A stretch of DNA of 64,000 nt from Rhabdophis nuchalis (Eukaryota; Chordata; Lepidosauria; Squamata; Natricidae): positions 74,038,619 through 74,102,618 of the forward strand of contig CM077648.1 in assembly GCA_039707465.1 (NCBI GenBank), written 5' to 3'. Each line of letters starts with the position of its first letter. The stretch's first letter is position 1. Below are positions 22,037 through 33,819 of the stretch, piece by piece. The notes under the pieces were generated by a model that saw nothing but the letters and a program-made list of their open reading frames with translations, was not told the origin of the DNA and made no database searches. The translations under genes and the position numbers were made by a program.

Positions 22037-23071
22037 TTTTAGAGGCAAGAAGCAGACTCACTCTTAATAGCCCCCACCATTCTTAATAGCCCTCAGCAGA
22101 TGTCAGCACTTAAGCGATAAAGAGATAGCTAGCTTTATTCATAAGCAAATTCCCTGCAGCAAAGTCTGAACAAAGGTAGGGTTAGTCCTCTGCCACAATA
22201 GGAATTGCCCAACAAGCCCCTTCACTGCATCAGCCAAACTTCAACTAAGCTTAGCTCTGACAAACTCCTAGGATTTGTACATGGCACCAATGGGAGTCTG
22301 ACAACAGCCAACAAAATACATATTCTCACACAGGAACAGGAAGCTCAAGTGCAAAGGTATATCACTCTCAACTCCATGTGGTCAGCTACCCAGAAGCCAT
22401 GTGATTGTGCTTCATCATTAAACTATCTTTCCAATCAGCCTCCATGTTTCCAGTGTCTTGCTCCTGACTTGGAACTGAACCAGATGGATTTTTCTTCCAA
22501 TGCTTAGATTTGCAATTTGGAAAATTAGCAAAGTGGGAAATTGTAAGGAACAGAACAAAATATTGTTCGATAGCCTAGAAAAAAACAGGAAAATAACTTA
22601 CCAGTTTCTATTGATTTAATTATTTCTTCATTTTTAATATTTTTCAATAATCAAGTGACACCAGTGTGCACATAAATTGTCAGACAGAATACACGGAAAT
22701 CAAATTGATTATGTTACTGATTGAAAGAGGTCGAAGAGAGGTTCTACAGCCACTTTCAACAATAAGATCCTAAACACCTTTCCATCTTTTGCAAAAAGAA
22801 TGCCAGGAACTGTTTTGAAGTCCTAAACTTTATTGATATGGAACCGAAGGACTATGGAATAAAATAAAACAGGGTTAAATATTGAAAGAGACAACCTAGG
22901 ACCAAGCAACAGAAGAAAGCAAATTGAATGTTAGAACAAACAGTGGAAATTGCCATGAAGAAAAATCAAAGCCAGGAAAGACAAATAGCTCAGAAATGTC
23001 CCAAAGGTGCTTCTTCAAGAGGCAACTGGTCCTTTGGGACAACCATGACCTGGATGACTGAGCATCCCCAT

Positions 23072-23536
23072 CAGTGGTGGGTTTCAAATTTTTTTAGAAT
23101 CTCTTCTCTAGGTGTGGCCTGCTTTGTGGGAGTGGCTTGCTGGCCATGTGACTGAGTGGGAGTGGCTTGGCAGTCATGTGACTGGGTGGGCGTGGCCAAC
23201 TAGTAAAATGTGGTGAAACTCACTTAACAACGCTCTTGCTTAGCAACCAAAATGTTGGCTCAGAAACTCTGGCATTTGAAGCACGCAAGTCGTAAAGCTG
23301 TCAAATTACAAGACCCTTGCACCCCTAACCCTTTAGAACCCCCCCCCCCCAGGGGTGTTCAAACTTGACAGCTTTAAGACTTGTGGACTTCGACTCCCAG
23401 AATTCCTCCTCTCACTCTTCATCTTGATGGTGTGCAGACGGGTGGTGGGAGGGAGCTGGAACCGGTTCTAAATGGCCCTGTAGATTTGTGGAACCTCTTC
23501 TGTAGGAGAGGTTAGAACTGGCAGGAACCCACCCCT
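23072..23536. mobile_element. hAT-like element, 465 bp, with truncated MITE inside
   Basis: Ends CAGTGGTGGGTTTC and GGAACCCACCCCTG with an exact 8-bp duplication ATCCCCAT (23064-23071, 23537-23544). The interior has AACAACGCTCTTGCTTAGCA, which appears reversed in the element at 62314. A half copy of subfamily B MITE (CAGGGGTGTTCAAACTTGAC) starts at 23350. Confidence 0.75.
23350..23408 (+). mobile_element. Truncated hairpin MITE, one arm
   Basis: Only the left arm of subfamily B is present (CAGGGG to CCCAGAATTCC); the second arm and right duplication are missing. It lies inside the hAT-like element at 23072-23536. Confidence 0.6.
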
Positions 23537-23630
23537 GATCCCCATAGACCGGAAGTGTCAAACTTCATTTAATTGAGGGATACGGAATGTTCGTGAGAAG
23601 GGGAAAGAAAGTCAGGTGACCCACTAATCA

Positions 23631-23704
23631 TTTTCATTAATTTGATCATTAAAACTTTTGGGATAGCTCCATTAATTTGATCATTAAAACTTTTGGGATA
23701 GCTC
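23631..23704 (+). repeat. Tandem duplication, 37-bp unit x2
   Basis: Two adjacent copies containing ATTAATTTGATCATTAAAAC and TTTTGGGATAGCTCC with no visible difference. Confidence 0.85.
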
Positions 23705-23877
23705 CATTCATGACTGAGGTGTCATAGGACTTCATACTCAGGAGTGTCCACAGGGTGTGTTCAAATGAATGAAGAGGCCAGGCAAGTCATTTTTTTTATG
23801 CACAACATGCACAAAAATCTTTTCTGCCAAAGGCCATAAGGTTGTTCATCATTTAGAAGGGCGTGGTATAAATTTGA

Positions 23878-23882
23878 AAAAA

Positions 23883-23933
<51 letters not shown>

Positions 23934-23936
23934 ATT
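23878..23936 (+). repeat. (AAAT)n microsatellite
   Basis: About 14 AAAT units; likely an expanded LINE or SINE tail. Confidence 0.95.
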
Positions 23937-24480
23937 TACAACTCTCTGTTGCGGACACGGTCCTGAAAGTGTTGAGTCAAGCGACACTTTTGTTGGGAAA
24001 TAATCCTGCTCGGCCTCAGGCGATTTCTGTCCCTCTGAATTAGAAATCGGATTTTAGAGCATCTTTTTTTTCTGGAGGGGGGAGGAAGTCTCGAAGGGGC
24101 CACTTTTAGCTGCTTTTTAAAAAAACAACCCACTTCAAGCAGGAAATACGGCAGGAATGATGACAATACAGTTTGCAGAGGTCATCCTTTCACTTCTCTC
24201 CGTAGAAAAAACACCGCTCAGGACAAGTCCAAGTGAAACGACAATTTGCAGTATTTTTTTTAAGCCCTCTGAGGGAATTGAGCCTCCAGCTCCGACTCTC
24301 CTACTTTCCTCGCATCCCCGCGAAAAAGCAGCTCTGGGCAAAGCCGCCACTCCTGCGACAGCATGCAGTAGACATGCTCCTCTAGGGGGAGCCGCGCAGC
24401 TCTCCGCTCCACCCCAGAAGTCCCACCTGGCATTAGGCGGACTCCAGTTCCGCCCCGATCGAGGTGGTTGTGCTTTGAAA

Positions 24481-24491
24481 CGCATGCGCAG
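24481..24491. promoter_or_regulatory. NRF1-like binding site
   Basis: CGCATGCGCAG is one base from the palindromic NRF1 consensus GCGCATGCGC and lies about 130 bases upstream of the exon 1 donor within the CpG island. NRF1 sites are common in TATA-less CpG promoters. Function is inferred. Confidence 0.45.
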
Positions 24492-24499
24492 ACCCGCCC

Positions 24500-24614
24500 C
24501 GTGGTGCCTCCGCCGCTGGGGTTCAGGATCGGCTCTCGCAGCCGGAGCGAGAGAAGAAGCAGAGGGGGGTGGGGCGGCTGTCGCTGGGAAAGGTGGCGTT
24601 GTTGGCCTCCGCAG
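24500..24614 (+). other. RAB3IP: RAB3IP 5'UTR exon 1 (3' end defined, start approximate)
   Basis: A strong donor, CCTCCGCAG then GTAAGTCCC, occurs at 24615 inside the CpG island upstream of the RAB3IP coding exons, on the right strand. The exon end is therefore 24614. The start is a guess, as CpG-island promoters usually have dispersed starts. An NRF1-like site lies just upstream at 24481. Confidence 0.55.
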
Positions 24615-25578
24615 GTAAGTCCCGCTGCTAGGTTTTCCTCCTCCTCCTGGAGTCGCCCAAAAGCTGCCGCTCCAGAGGAGTCGTGACACCCAGGGACACC
24701 TTATTACAACTATCATTACCTTTGGTTGACGTGGTTGGAGAGTCTGGGAGTTGTAGTTCGACACAGTCGAGGGCACCGGATTGCAAGGAAGGTGCGCTCC
24801 AGCCTTTTCTTTTGCGGCGTCCCTGTGCCGCCTCTGACCCAGCCGCCTGTGCAAGGTCACTTGAACGCCCAGCTTTGGGTCTCTCGGCTCACCTGCGCCC
24901 GGTAGGGGTTCCTTCCACAAACACACACCTATCTGCACCCAGGCACTTCGATTCTGTATTCCCTTTGGAAGATCATTTTGAAGGGTCTTTAATAGCTGTG
25001 CAGTAGGACGCTTTTAATTAATTAATTAATAATAATAATAATAATCTTGATTGTCATTGTAATAATATTGTAATAAAATTACAATGAAATTGGTTTGAGC
25101 GCCGTGCCAACACCTGATTCCCAGGGAGAAGGGAAATACGGTGATGTAAATATATGGATGATGGTATATTGGTATTTCCGGCTGGCTAGATAACTCCGTG
25201 CATGCAACATCCAGGCTTTCCTGCTGGGGCCTGAGAGCATCCAGCATCCATTGCGCTTTCTTGTTTTCAGAGTCATCAAGCAATCCTCCGCTTTGCTCTC
25301 CTTAGGCTGGGCTGTTTCTCAGGTCCCCTGAATTCACAGTGAACTCTCTCAGGCACAGAATGGGCACATTTGGACGGAGAGTTTGCAACATTCACGGAAG
25401 TGGATTTGGATGAAGCGGATTGTTTTCCAAGATGCAGCAGTGCTCTTGTTTTTTCCCCAGAGACTAACACAGCCTTTCTGAAAATGTTTATTTGGTTTGT
25501 CAGAAAGCCAGAACTACAATAACCCAGATGCCTGAAAATATACAGACCAAAAATGTGCAAAGCTTGTGCCATCTAAGC

Positions 25579-25861
25579 CAGGGGTCTCCAACCTTTGCAA
25601 CTTTAAGTCTGAAGGACTTCAGCTCCCAGAATTCTCCAGCCAGCTTTGCTGGGAGCTGAAGTCCTTCAGACTTAAAGTTGCAACGGTTGGGGACCCCTGC
25701 ACTAGGACTCCAAGATCCGTCTCACAGTTACTACTATTGAGCAAGGTACTACCTATACTGTACCTGTGTAGTTTGCTTACCAATTTCATTGCAAAGCTGG
25801 CTGGAGAAATCTGGGAGCTGAAGTCCTTCAGACTTAAAGTTGCAAAGGTTGGAGACCCCTG
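25579..25861. mobile_element. Composite hairpin MITE (three arms), subfamily A
   Basis: A left arm (CAGGGGTCTCCAACC) and an inverted arm ending GACCCCTG at 25699 form one unit. A second inverted arm ends GACCCCTG at 25861. The 8-bp repeat flanking the whole is ATCTAAGC (25571-25578) and TTCTAAGC (25862-25869), so the outer pair marks the original insertion. Positions 25700-25788 are unrelated sequence between the arms. Confidence 0.7.
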
Positions 25862-27350
25862 TTCTAAGCAATTATGGGTGGCTTAGCAGAATCTCTTCTG
25901 TTTTCCCAGTGTCTGCAACTTGTGTCCTTTGCCTCCCTGAACCGGTAAACGTAACTTTTATTAAACCAGAGTGTTGGTTGCAATGCCCAAAATAATTTGT
26001 CTGGACTTAATCTGGGTTTGGTAATAGGTTAATATTAACAGTATTGTAAATACTACAGATTTCAAGTAATAATAGTATTATACCACTGAGGTTAAATTGG
26101 TTGAGGGAACAATGGAATATATGTTACTGCAGGATTTACATTGAAAGTCTAATGAAACTTTTGATAAGAAATTGAGTATTTCATTCTTCATTGAAATTAA
26201 TAGATTGTGGATAAATTAAATACAATCATATATTATTTTATATCATTCACTTCACATGTTTTGTGCACATTGTACATGTCAGTTGCAGAACTCTTGTATG
26301 ATTTAATTAACATCTGAGAGCAAGGATAAATAATTCACTCTAATCATGTTTTTAATAAATAACTAGTCTATATAATCTGCAGCTGATGCCTCTTCCTATT
26401 TAAAGGAACAATAATGGTGGAAGAGAATTCTAATGGAACTTTTTTTGTCAATAGAGAAAATATTTTGACTAGGTACAAGGAAAAAATCCTTGGCATTACA
26501 ATAAATTGGATGACTTTTAATTGATTTGAGGCTGTTCTGAAATGTTTCAGTGAATATTACAGTGACGCACACTATTTAGAAAGCTGAGAAATCAAACTGC
26601 AAGTATTTTCAGAAAGCTTTTAATATGGCCTCCAAAGCATGTCAGTTACAAATTGTAAAGTGGCAGGTAGGGATATTGTTAAGTGCACTACTGAAAAGTA
26701 ATCACATTATTTAACTTTAATTTAAATATAAATCAGAGGCAATTTTTATCCTGACCATCTTTTATCAGTGTAGACTTCAATATGTTGTTTAAAGTCCAGT
26801 TCTAGACTTTGCTTCTCCCAGCCCTCCCCTAAATGTTACAAACCTCTGCTATAAAATATTTTTTGCCGCAATTATTTATTTCAGTTGTTTCAGGCTATTA
26901 TCCCATCAGAGTGATTTGTAATTAATATTAAAATATATAATCACAATTTATATGCATAGATAAAGTCTTCACAATCCTGTAAACATTTTTGAGGCAATTA
27001 TTTCAATAACCTTCTGCCTCCAGTCTCGACCTTAATAAAATACTGCACTCTTTAGATATAGAAACCAAACATAAATTAATATAACCATCAGGATCTGAGA
27101 ACCTTAAAATTTCCTAATAATCTGACATCCAGATACAAGGGTGAAATTGAAGAGAAAATGGTTTTAGTGAAGTCTTCCCTCCTATTGTAAAACAAATCAT
27201 CATCAAGCAAAGCATGTGGTTAATAGACAGCCAGAACCTGATGATATCAGCTCTGCAAATTATTGGATATTTTGTAAATGTTGTAATAGGCAAGAATGCT
27301 TCCAATTTTAAAAGTATTTTAGCTATTTAATCTTTCCTCATACTTCAGAG

Positions 27351-27425
27351 TATTACAATACAATACAATACAATACAATACAATACAATACAATACAATA
27401 CAATACAATACAATACAATACAATA
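27351..27425 (+). repeat. (CAATA)n microsatellite
   Basis: About 15 perfect pentamer units forming the CR1 tail. Confidence 0.95.
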
Positions 27426-27711
27426 GCAGAGTTGGAAGGAACCTTGTAGGTCTTCTAGTCCAACCCCCTGCGTGGGCAGGAACCTTATACCATTTCAGAC
27501 AAATGGCAATCTAACATCTTTTTAAAGACTTCCAGGGTTGGGGCATTCACAACTGCTGGAGGCAAGCTGTTCCAGAGGTTAATTGTTCTAACTGTCAGGA
27601 AATTTCTCCTTAGTTCTAAGTTGCTTCTCTCCTTGATTAGTTTCCACCCATTGCTTCTTGTCCTGCCCCCAGGTGCCTTGGAGAATAGTTTGACTCCCTC
27701 TTCTTTGTGGC
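27351..27711 (-). mobile_element. CR1 LINE 3' fragment with (CAATA)n tail
   Basis: After (CAATA)n at 27351-27425 comes CAGAGTTGGAAGGAACCTTG, TCTAGTCCAACCCCCTGC and TTCCAGAGGTTAATTGTTC, the reverse complement of the CR1 3' end. The same sequence is in sense at 31735-31999. Confidence 0.8.
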
Positions 27712-28184
27712 ACCCTCTGAGATATCAGAACACTGCTATTAATCCAATGTTCCTTCAATGCTATTGGAACTTAGGTTTAGGAATATCTTCCACAGTGCTG
27801 GAATCTATCCTTGTGATTCAGTGGTTCACTAAAAGATTGGTCCATGCTCTCCCTTACTGTACTTCATTCTTATAAAATTTTAACAAAGTATTGCCTTTGA
27901 CTTGGAACATTCCTGGACAACCTGAAGAATATTATAAATCATTGATGGTGTTCAATATTGCTGTCTTGTATTTTTGTCTGTAGCTGTAATAAAACCCATC
28001 AGGCAACTAGTTGCAGATGATCTGCTAGGTTGGTAATGGGAGAGGTTCAACTGTAGTAGACCTCAATGTCATTCTTGCCTGCATCCTTCATTTAGGATTC
28101 TATCCTAAATAAATTTTGCTGAATACACAGTTTTTATGAAGACTTTTAAATATGTCTTTAGATCAGGCTTGAATCTGCTAGTCT

Positions 28185-28320
28185 ACAATTTCTTGGCAAC
28201 TTTTTCAGAAGTGGTTTTCCCTTGCCTTCTTACTAAGACTAAGATAGAGTGACTGCCCAAGATCACCCAGCAGGCTGTGTACCCAAGGCAGTCCTAGAAT
28301 ATACATTTCCCAGTTCCCAG
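28185..28320 (-). mobile_element. SINE remnant (CORE/MIR-like)
   Basis: TTTTCAGAAGTGGTTTTCCC and GTGACTGCCCAAGATCACCC correspond to the middle of the SINE at 12421. No tRNA head survives. Confidence 0.45.
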
Positions 28321-28484
28321 TTCCTCTCTTCAACACATACCGTATATAGTTATTTATTTTGTCAAATTTATTTTCAGCTTTTAAAAGAAGCTAATCCTTC
28401 ACTGTGGTATAATAAATATTTATGATCGACTGTTACATTCCATTAGTCTTCATTCCTCATTGTTCTGCTCTTTTGATTATATAG

Positions 28485-28583
28485 GCACCTGTTTGGTTGC
28501 AGGAACTATTTTTAACAGCGGTATTGTTGAACTAAGTAACTGCTATGTTAATGAAGTTGAAGAACTACTATGTATTAAGAAAG
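28485..28583 (+). other. RAB3IP: RAB3IP 5'UTR exon 2, with short upstream ORF
   Basis: Acceptor TGATTATATAG and donor AAG then GTAAGTC bound 99 bases. In the frame that would join the RAB3IP ATG it has several stops, so it is UTR. It contains an ATG at 28544 starting MLMKLKNYYVLRK; spliced to the next exon this ends at TGA 16 codons later, a few bases before the main start. A second AG at 28502 (TTGCAG) could give a shorter exon. Confidence 0.6.
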
Positions 28584-29598
28584 GTAAGTCATTTAGAGGT
28601 AATACTGATTTTTAGTTGTCCTTTGGACTTTGTGTTCAGTTGAAAATCAGGAGATTGGCAGTTTAATCATTGCTGTATATGACAAATATTTACTATTTTT
28701 GGTCTGATATTAATCTTTATTAAAAGAGGCAGCAGATGTTAAACTCACTAAGTAGAGTCAACAAACTCAGTTTTTGAAGGACAACCTGTTGGTAATACTG
28801 TGTAAGTAACCCATGTTGTTTGTGTTCCCGAGGCACCTTCAAATCTCTCTGTAGCATTTACTCTTTATTCTTAGCTTGGTCTTAACATAAACTTGGTGTC
28901 TAAATTTAAAAAATGTAGGACTTTTGGGGGGCAGGAAAAATATATAGGGACATTTGTTAGCAAATACAGAATAACTGAAGGGGAAATAATTTATTCAAAC
29001 AAAAAGCCATTAGTTTTTAACAAATAGTAATTCTTTTCTAATGGTTGGCAATATCCTTTAAATATTATTAAAATTGCAAAAAAAGAATAAATTACATCCT
29101 TCAAAATTAATAAAGATATTACATTGACTTTTTACAAGGGGGAGATGTTTGGCTTTAAAAGAACCTAACTTGTAATTTTCCCAATATATTTTCCACAGTT
29201 CCCATCATTTCCTGTTTTAGAATGATCCAAGTTATAATCAATATTTTGAGACATGCAAGTTTGAGGAATACATTTTAGACCTTATAAGACAATATCATGC
29301 TACAGTACTAGTTGAACTGTTAGATAACTGTTAGATAACTCCTGTGATAATTCTGCATTGTAACTTTTTTCTTTATTTTTGGATTTATATCACACCTTTA
29401 TGCCAGAAGAAAATTAATTTTAAAATGTTTAAAAGTATTTTTTAAATCTTTTTAAAGTATTCTTTCTGCAAAGGTTGTATTCCAGGCTGTTCACTTGCAT
29501 TTATTGCAAAAGATTTCTCTAAACTGTCACTACAGTGAAAAATAGCTGGTAATGAGTCACCAGAAAACAAAAGGCATAGTCCTCTCCAAACTCACAGG

Positions 29599-29618
29599 GG
29601 TGTGTGTGTGTGTGTGTT
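29599..29618 (+). repeat. (GT)n microsatellite
   Basis: About ten GT units. Confidence 0.9.
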
Positions 29619-30248
29619 AAAATAATCAGGCCATAAAACAAGTGAAATACTTTAAATCTAGGAGTGGTGTTCCAATCCTGTAAAACAAAAAATAGCTCAA
29701 ATTAATTAACATGCCTTTGTCGTAACCTAAAAAAATGCAGCAGGGATTTTAAGATTTTAAATTTTAAATTCCCACCATTGTTTTCTGCCACAAAAATAAT
29801 ATAACTTTCAGGTGGTGGGGGCATTACACTCTTTTCATTCTTTGCACTTTGTAAAAAAAAATGTAATCAGAATTTTTAATATTTCTTTCCCCTCGTTACT
29901 TAGATATATTGGGAATGTGGCTCTGAAACTAGATGCTAATGTTTGAACAAAGAAAATCTGGTGGGTAATGTAATTCTATTTGCTTGGCTGAAGTTTAACC
30001 TGACTCCAACTGGGTTGCTTCCATTAATGACAGCTGATAGAGAAAGATCTGCTTGGTGGAAAAACACCATAAGGAAAAAAAATGACATTGCATTTTCTCT
30101 GAATTTCTGTTACTTTCTGGTCTTGTAAGAGTTGATTGGTCCTAAAGACTTCTCCGCTAACTGTCTGCATATTTATTTATTCTAAATATCACTGGGAATT
30201 CACCAGAGTCTGCAGTGTCTTACCCTCAGCAATTTAGAGGTCAGATAT

Positions 30249-30633
30249 ACAGGTAGTCCTTGATTTATGATGACAATTAAGCCCCAAATTTCTGTTGCTA
30301 AGTGAAACAGTTAAGTGAATTTTGCCCATTTTATGATCTTTCTTGCCACGGCTGTTAAGTCCATCACTTCAGTTGTTAACTTAGTAACATGGTTGTTAAA
30401 GTGAATCTGGCTTCCCCAGTGACTTTGCTTGTCAGAAGATCACAAAAGGAAATCACATGACCCTGGGACACTGCAACCATCATAAATAGGAACCAGTTGC
30501 CAAGCATCTGAATTTTGATCACATGACTATGAGGATGCTGCAATGGTTATAAGTGTAAAAAATTGTCATAAGTCACTTTTTTTAGTGCTGTTGTAAGTTT
30601 GAACGATGACTGAGTAAGTTGAGGACTGCTTGT
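30249..30633. mobile_element. TIR-bearing MITE, about 385 bp (ACAGGTAGTCC family)
   Basis: Left end ACAGGTAGTCCTTGATTTA and right end TAAGTTGAGGACTGCTTGT are inverted. The interior has TCACATGACCCTGGGACACT and CCAGTTGCCAAGCATCTGAA. A second copy is at 36551. Flanking TA suggests a TA target, but this is not certain. Confidence 0.65.
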
Positions 30634-31345
30634 AATGGCTCTCCAGCTTCCAAAGGTTAAGCCAATGTGAAGCAGAGAAGGTTGGCATATTGAATGCGCT
30701 CTCCTTTGATGTAAGTTTTGTTCTAGTATTTAACTCAGCCTTTACTAAGACCAAGAAAAACTTATGTCACCTTGATGAATTTGATATATTTATTGATGGA
30801 CAAGAGTCTCTAAAGTGATATATATTATTGTAAAATTCTGCTATTCAGTCACAGATCCTGTTTAAATACTGTATATTTGTGAGAGCTAATATGAATAAGT
30901 GGGTTTAAGTTTCAGGCATGACTGTTTTCCTGCTTTTTATTGCTGTATCTGATTTCATTCTGCTCTAAGAGCTGAATAATAATAATAATTTATAGAAAGA
31001 GAAAAATATAGAAAAGTTATTTACTGCCTGGGGCCTTTTCAGTGAGGTGGTTTTTAAGTCTTATAAATACATATTCTCGTACCCATGCGTATGGAAGGTT
31101 GTACAATATGTAGAGCATATTGGAGAGGCGTGTGGATTTATGTACTGTAATCTATGCTTAAAATTGTTCATATGTTAACTCTTCTGCTCTTATACCACAA
31201 AAGAAGAGAGTGATCATTTCCATACTGTTGCAAAAAAGCCCAACATGGATGTACGTAAATAATCACCAGGAGTTAACCTTCAATTGAGGAAGACTTTACT
31301 TTCTAATTTAGCTCCAAAGTAAACATGAGCTGGAATTGCTACATA

Positions 31346-31722
31346 CTGTATTGTTCGCACTATAAGACGCACCTGACCATAAGACACACCTAGATTTAGA
31401 GGATGAAAACAAAACAAAACAATATCAGGCAGGTAGGTGTCCTCTCATATGTCAGCTTTGCCTGTTGACTCCTGCACAGCAGAAAAGAGACAGAAGGGGC
31501 GGGCAATGACAAAGACAAAGTTCAGCACTGTGAAAGGATCCCGCTGCTGCAGCCCGGCTGCTATTCTAAATGCCTGGCAGTGCTCCACCATTGGAGACCC
31601 CTGCGGTAATACACGTCATGGTCTGTGATGCAATATTCACTCCATAAGACGCACAGACATTTTCATCCACTTTAAGGGTGGGGTGGGGGAAGTGTGTCTT
31701 ATGGAGTGAAAAATATGGTAAT
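31346..31722. mobile_element. TIR-bearing MITE (TATAAGACGCAC family)
   Basis: GTTCGCACTATAAGACGCAC at the left is mirrored by GTGTGTCTTATGGAGTGAAA at the right. The interior (31440-31625) is GC-richer and not recognised. A related end appears at 63650. Confidence 0.55.
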
Positions 31723-31734
31723 TTATCTGATGAA

Positions 31735-31999
31735 ACAAGAAGCAATGGGTGGAAACTAATCAAGGAGAGAAGCAACTTAGAACTGAGGAGAAATTTCCTG
31801 ACAGTTAGGACAATTAATCAGTGGAACAGAAGTTGCCTCCAGAAGTTGTGAATGCCTCAACACTGGAAGCCTTTAAGAAGATGTTGGATAGCCATTTGTC
31901 TGAAATGGTATATGGTTTCCTGCCTAGGCAGGGGGTTGGACTAGAAGACCTCCAAGGTCCCTTCCAACTCTACTGTTGTATTGTATTGTATTGTATTGA
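31735..31999 (+). mobile_element. CR1 LINE 3' fragment, sense, with (TATTG)n tail
   Basis: GGGTGGAAACTAATCAAGGA, GCAGGGGGTTGGACTAGAAG and CCCTTCCAACTCTACTGTTG lead to four TATTG units at 31980-31999. Strongly 5'-truncated. TGGAACAGAAGTTGCCTCC matches the CR1 region inverted at 27351. Confidence 0.8.
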
Positions 32000-32447
32000 A
32001 TTTGGAAAAAATGCAGCAGTGATAGGCAGATGCATCTGAAGAAGTGGGGGAAGGTAGAGCAAAGTCCAAAATGAGCATCACACTATTACTATTGTACATG
32101 TGCTGTAACATCACAGGTACATGAGGGATGGTACTTACATCATCATTTTACAATGTTAACCTTTTCTGGTGAAACTACTGGATTCTGTGGATGCTTGTGT
32201 CAACCGGCAGTAACTATTCCAAACAACTCTGGGTAGCTGTGCACTGTCATTGAAGAAATACTAGAATAAAATCATAGGAAGAAGGGCAGTTAAATAACTC
32301 AGATCACTAATTTGTAGGGGGTTTTCTTTGTGGGAGGAATAAATGGTAAGCCCTGCTGATTCCCAAAGATATTTGCTTATGCCAAGTCTGAACACAGAAG
32401 TATTACCGGATGTAAAGAATAGTAGGTTTAATTTAACTAGCATCCTA

Positions 32448-32896
32448 CCTCATACATCCCGATTCGCTCCCACAGAGAGGGACTTCTCCGGGTGCCGTCC
32501 ACTAGGCAATGCCAGCGGGCGACGCCCAGGGGAAGGGCCTTCTCTGTGGTGGGCCCAACCCTCTGGAACGACCTACCCCCCGACCTCAGAACAACCACGG
32601 ACCTCCGCACCTTCCGCCAGAAATTAAAGACACTCCTGTTCCATCAGGCCGGTTTGGCCTAAGTTATTTACCTAGCCTTCAGTTTGTATTATAAATTGTT
32701 TTAATTGGGTTTTTAAGGGATTATGTTTTAACTATTTAAATTTTAGCACAGGGATAATCTATTTAATTCAATATTAATTATTTATATTTTGTATTGTGTT
32801 TGTTTTAAACTTCCTGTGCACCGCCCCGGGTCCCTTCGGGGAGAGGATGCGGTTATAAAATTTTTATAAATAATAATAATAATAATAATAATAATA
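32448..32896 (+). mobile_element. LINE 3' fragment (CR1/L2-like)
   Basis: Plus-strand reverse-transcriptase end ([16 protein letters not shown], then [21 protein letters not shown]), an AGGCCGGTTTGGCC motif, a 3'UTR with CACCGCCCCGGGTCCC and a short (AAT)n tail at 32872-32896. Confidence 0.75.
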
Positions 32897-32939
32897 GGTT
32901 ATTTTTTTAAAACATTCCTGGAGAAAAAACCATTCAGGC

Positions 32940-33034
32940 AGACGTTGAAGAATTGATTGAAAATAAACAGTAGAGTCCTTGGTGCTTTTTGAGTTTGGTT
33001 GTTTGCTTGCAGATATTTCATTATCTGCATAGAC
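32940..33034 (-). mobile_element. Penelope-like tail, split by hAT insertion
   Basis: AGAGTCCTTGGTGCTTTTTG, then GAGTTTGGTTGTTTGCTTGC, is the minus-strand Penelope-like tail. It continues beyond the hAT element at 34472, whose duplicated GCATAGAC sits at both joins. Confidence 0.5.
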
Positions 33035-33264
33035 CAGTGGTGTCCAAACTTTTTTCAAAGAGGGCCAGATTGGATGAAGTGAACATGGTGGAGGGCCGAA
33101 CATTTTTCCGAACATTCTTTGAACCATTACAATTAAATGCAAATAAATTATTTTATGCCAAGTTAATTGCAAATGACATACTTTTCATTTCATAACATTA
33201 AGATCAACTGACAGTTGAGTTTTCACAATGTATTGAAAATAAATTAAAAAAAAAACTTACCTAT

Positions 33265-33730
33265 CTCTTTCTCTCTTTCTCTCTTTCTTCCTCTCTCTCT
33301 CTCCATTTCTCTCGCTCTTTCTCTCTTTCTTTCTCTCTCTCTCTTTTTCTCTTTCTTTCTGTCTCTCTTTCTTTCTCTCTCTCTCTCTCTTTCTTCCTCT
33401 CTCTTTCTTCCTCTCTCTCTCTCCATTTATCTCTCTCTCTTTCTTTCTCTCTTTATCTCTTTCTTTCTGTCTCCCTTTCTCTCTCACTCTCTCACTCTCT
33501 TTCTCTCTCTTTCTTCCTCTCTCTCTCTCCATTTCTCTCTCTTTCTCTCTTAATCAGTCTCTATCTATCTGTCTTTCCCTCCTTCTCTCTGTCTCTCCCT
33601 ATCTCTGAGTGTGTCACTCTCTCTGATTCTCTCCCTCCCTCTCTTTCTCTCTGTCTCTATCTGTCTCTCTGTCTTTCCCTCCCTCCCCTTCTGTCTCTCT
33701 CTGTGTCTGTCAGTCACTCCCTCTCTCCCC
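33265..33730 (+). repeat. CT-rich imperfect microsatellite
   Basis: About 460 bases of CTCTTT/CTCTCT/TTCTTC variants with a repeated block containing CTCTCCATTT. It produces spurious Arg/Glu open frames on the minus strand. Confidence 0.9.
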
Positions 33731-33819
33731 TCTCCTCCCCTCCCCCACCCCGGGAAGCAGCAGAAGGGCCGGTATGCTGGAGGTTACGGACACCTCCTCC
33801 CGCAGCGGGTGAGGGAGCA

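Larger units (their letters stand above)
20661..24289. other. Intergenic region between BEST3 and RAB3IP
   Basis: AT-rich with two hairpin MITEs (21408, 21940), a hAT-like element (23072) with a truncated MITE inside, a tandem 37-bp duplication (23631-23704) and an (AAAT)n run (23878). The open frame at 22205-22507 is not recognised. Confidence 0.6.
24290..24930. promoter_or_regulatory. CpG island, RAB3IP promoter
   Basis: The base composition changes sharply from AT-rich to GC-rich with many CpGs, unlike the flanks. It contains the RAB3IP exon 1 donor at 24615. Long open frames on both strands here (one of 267 codons on the minus strand) are a by-product of few AT-rich stops. BEST3 transcribes away from it on the other strand, but its candidate first exon is about 3.6 kb away, so bidirectional use is unproven. 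Confidence 0.75.
24615..28484. other. RAB3IP intron 1
   Basis: Begins in the CpG island, then turns AT-rich. Contains a composite hairpin MITE (25579-25861), a CR1 3' fragment (27351-27711) and a SINE remnant (28185-28320). Nothing recognised in 25900-27350. Confidence 0.65.

Noticed and set aside
22205..22507. 100-codon open frame in the intergenic region
   Set aside because: No recognised family, no splice context and ordinary composition; treated as chance.
24135..24938. 267-codon open frame on the minus strand over the CpG island
   Set aside because: GC-rich DNA has few stops; the residues are Pro/Arg/Ala-rich with no domain, and the real feature here is the RAB3IP promoter and exon 1.
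33244..33532. Arg/Glu-repeat open frames on the minus strand
   Set aside because: Direct translation of the CT microsatellite.
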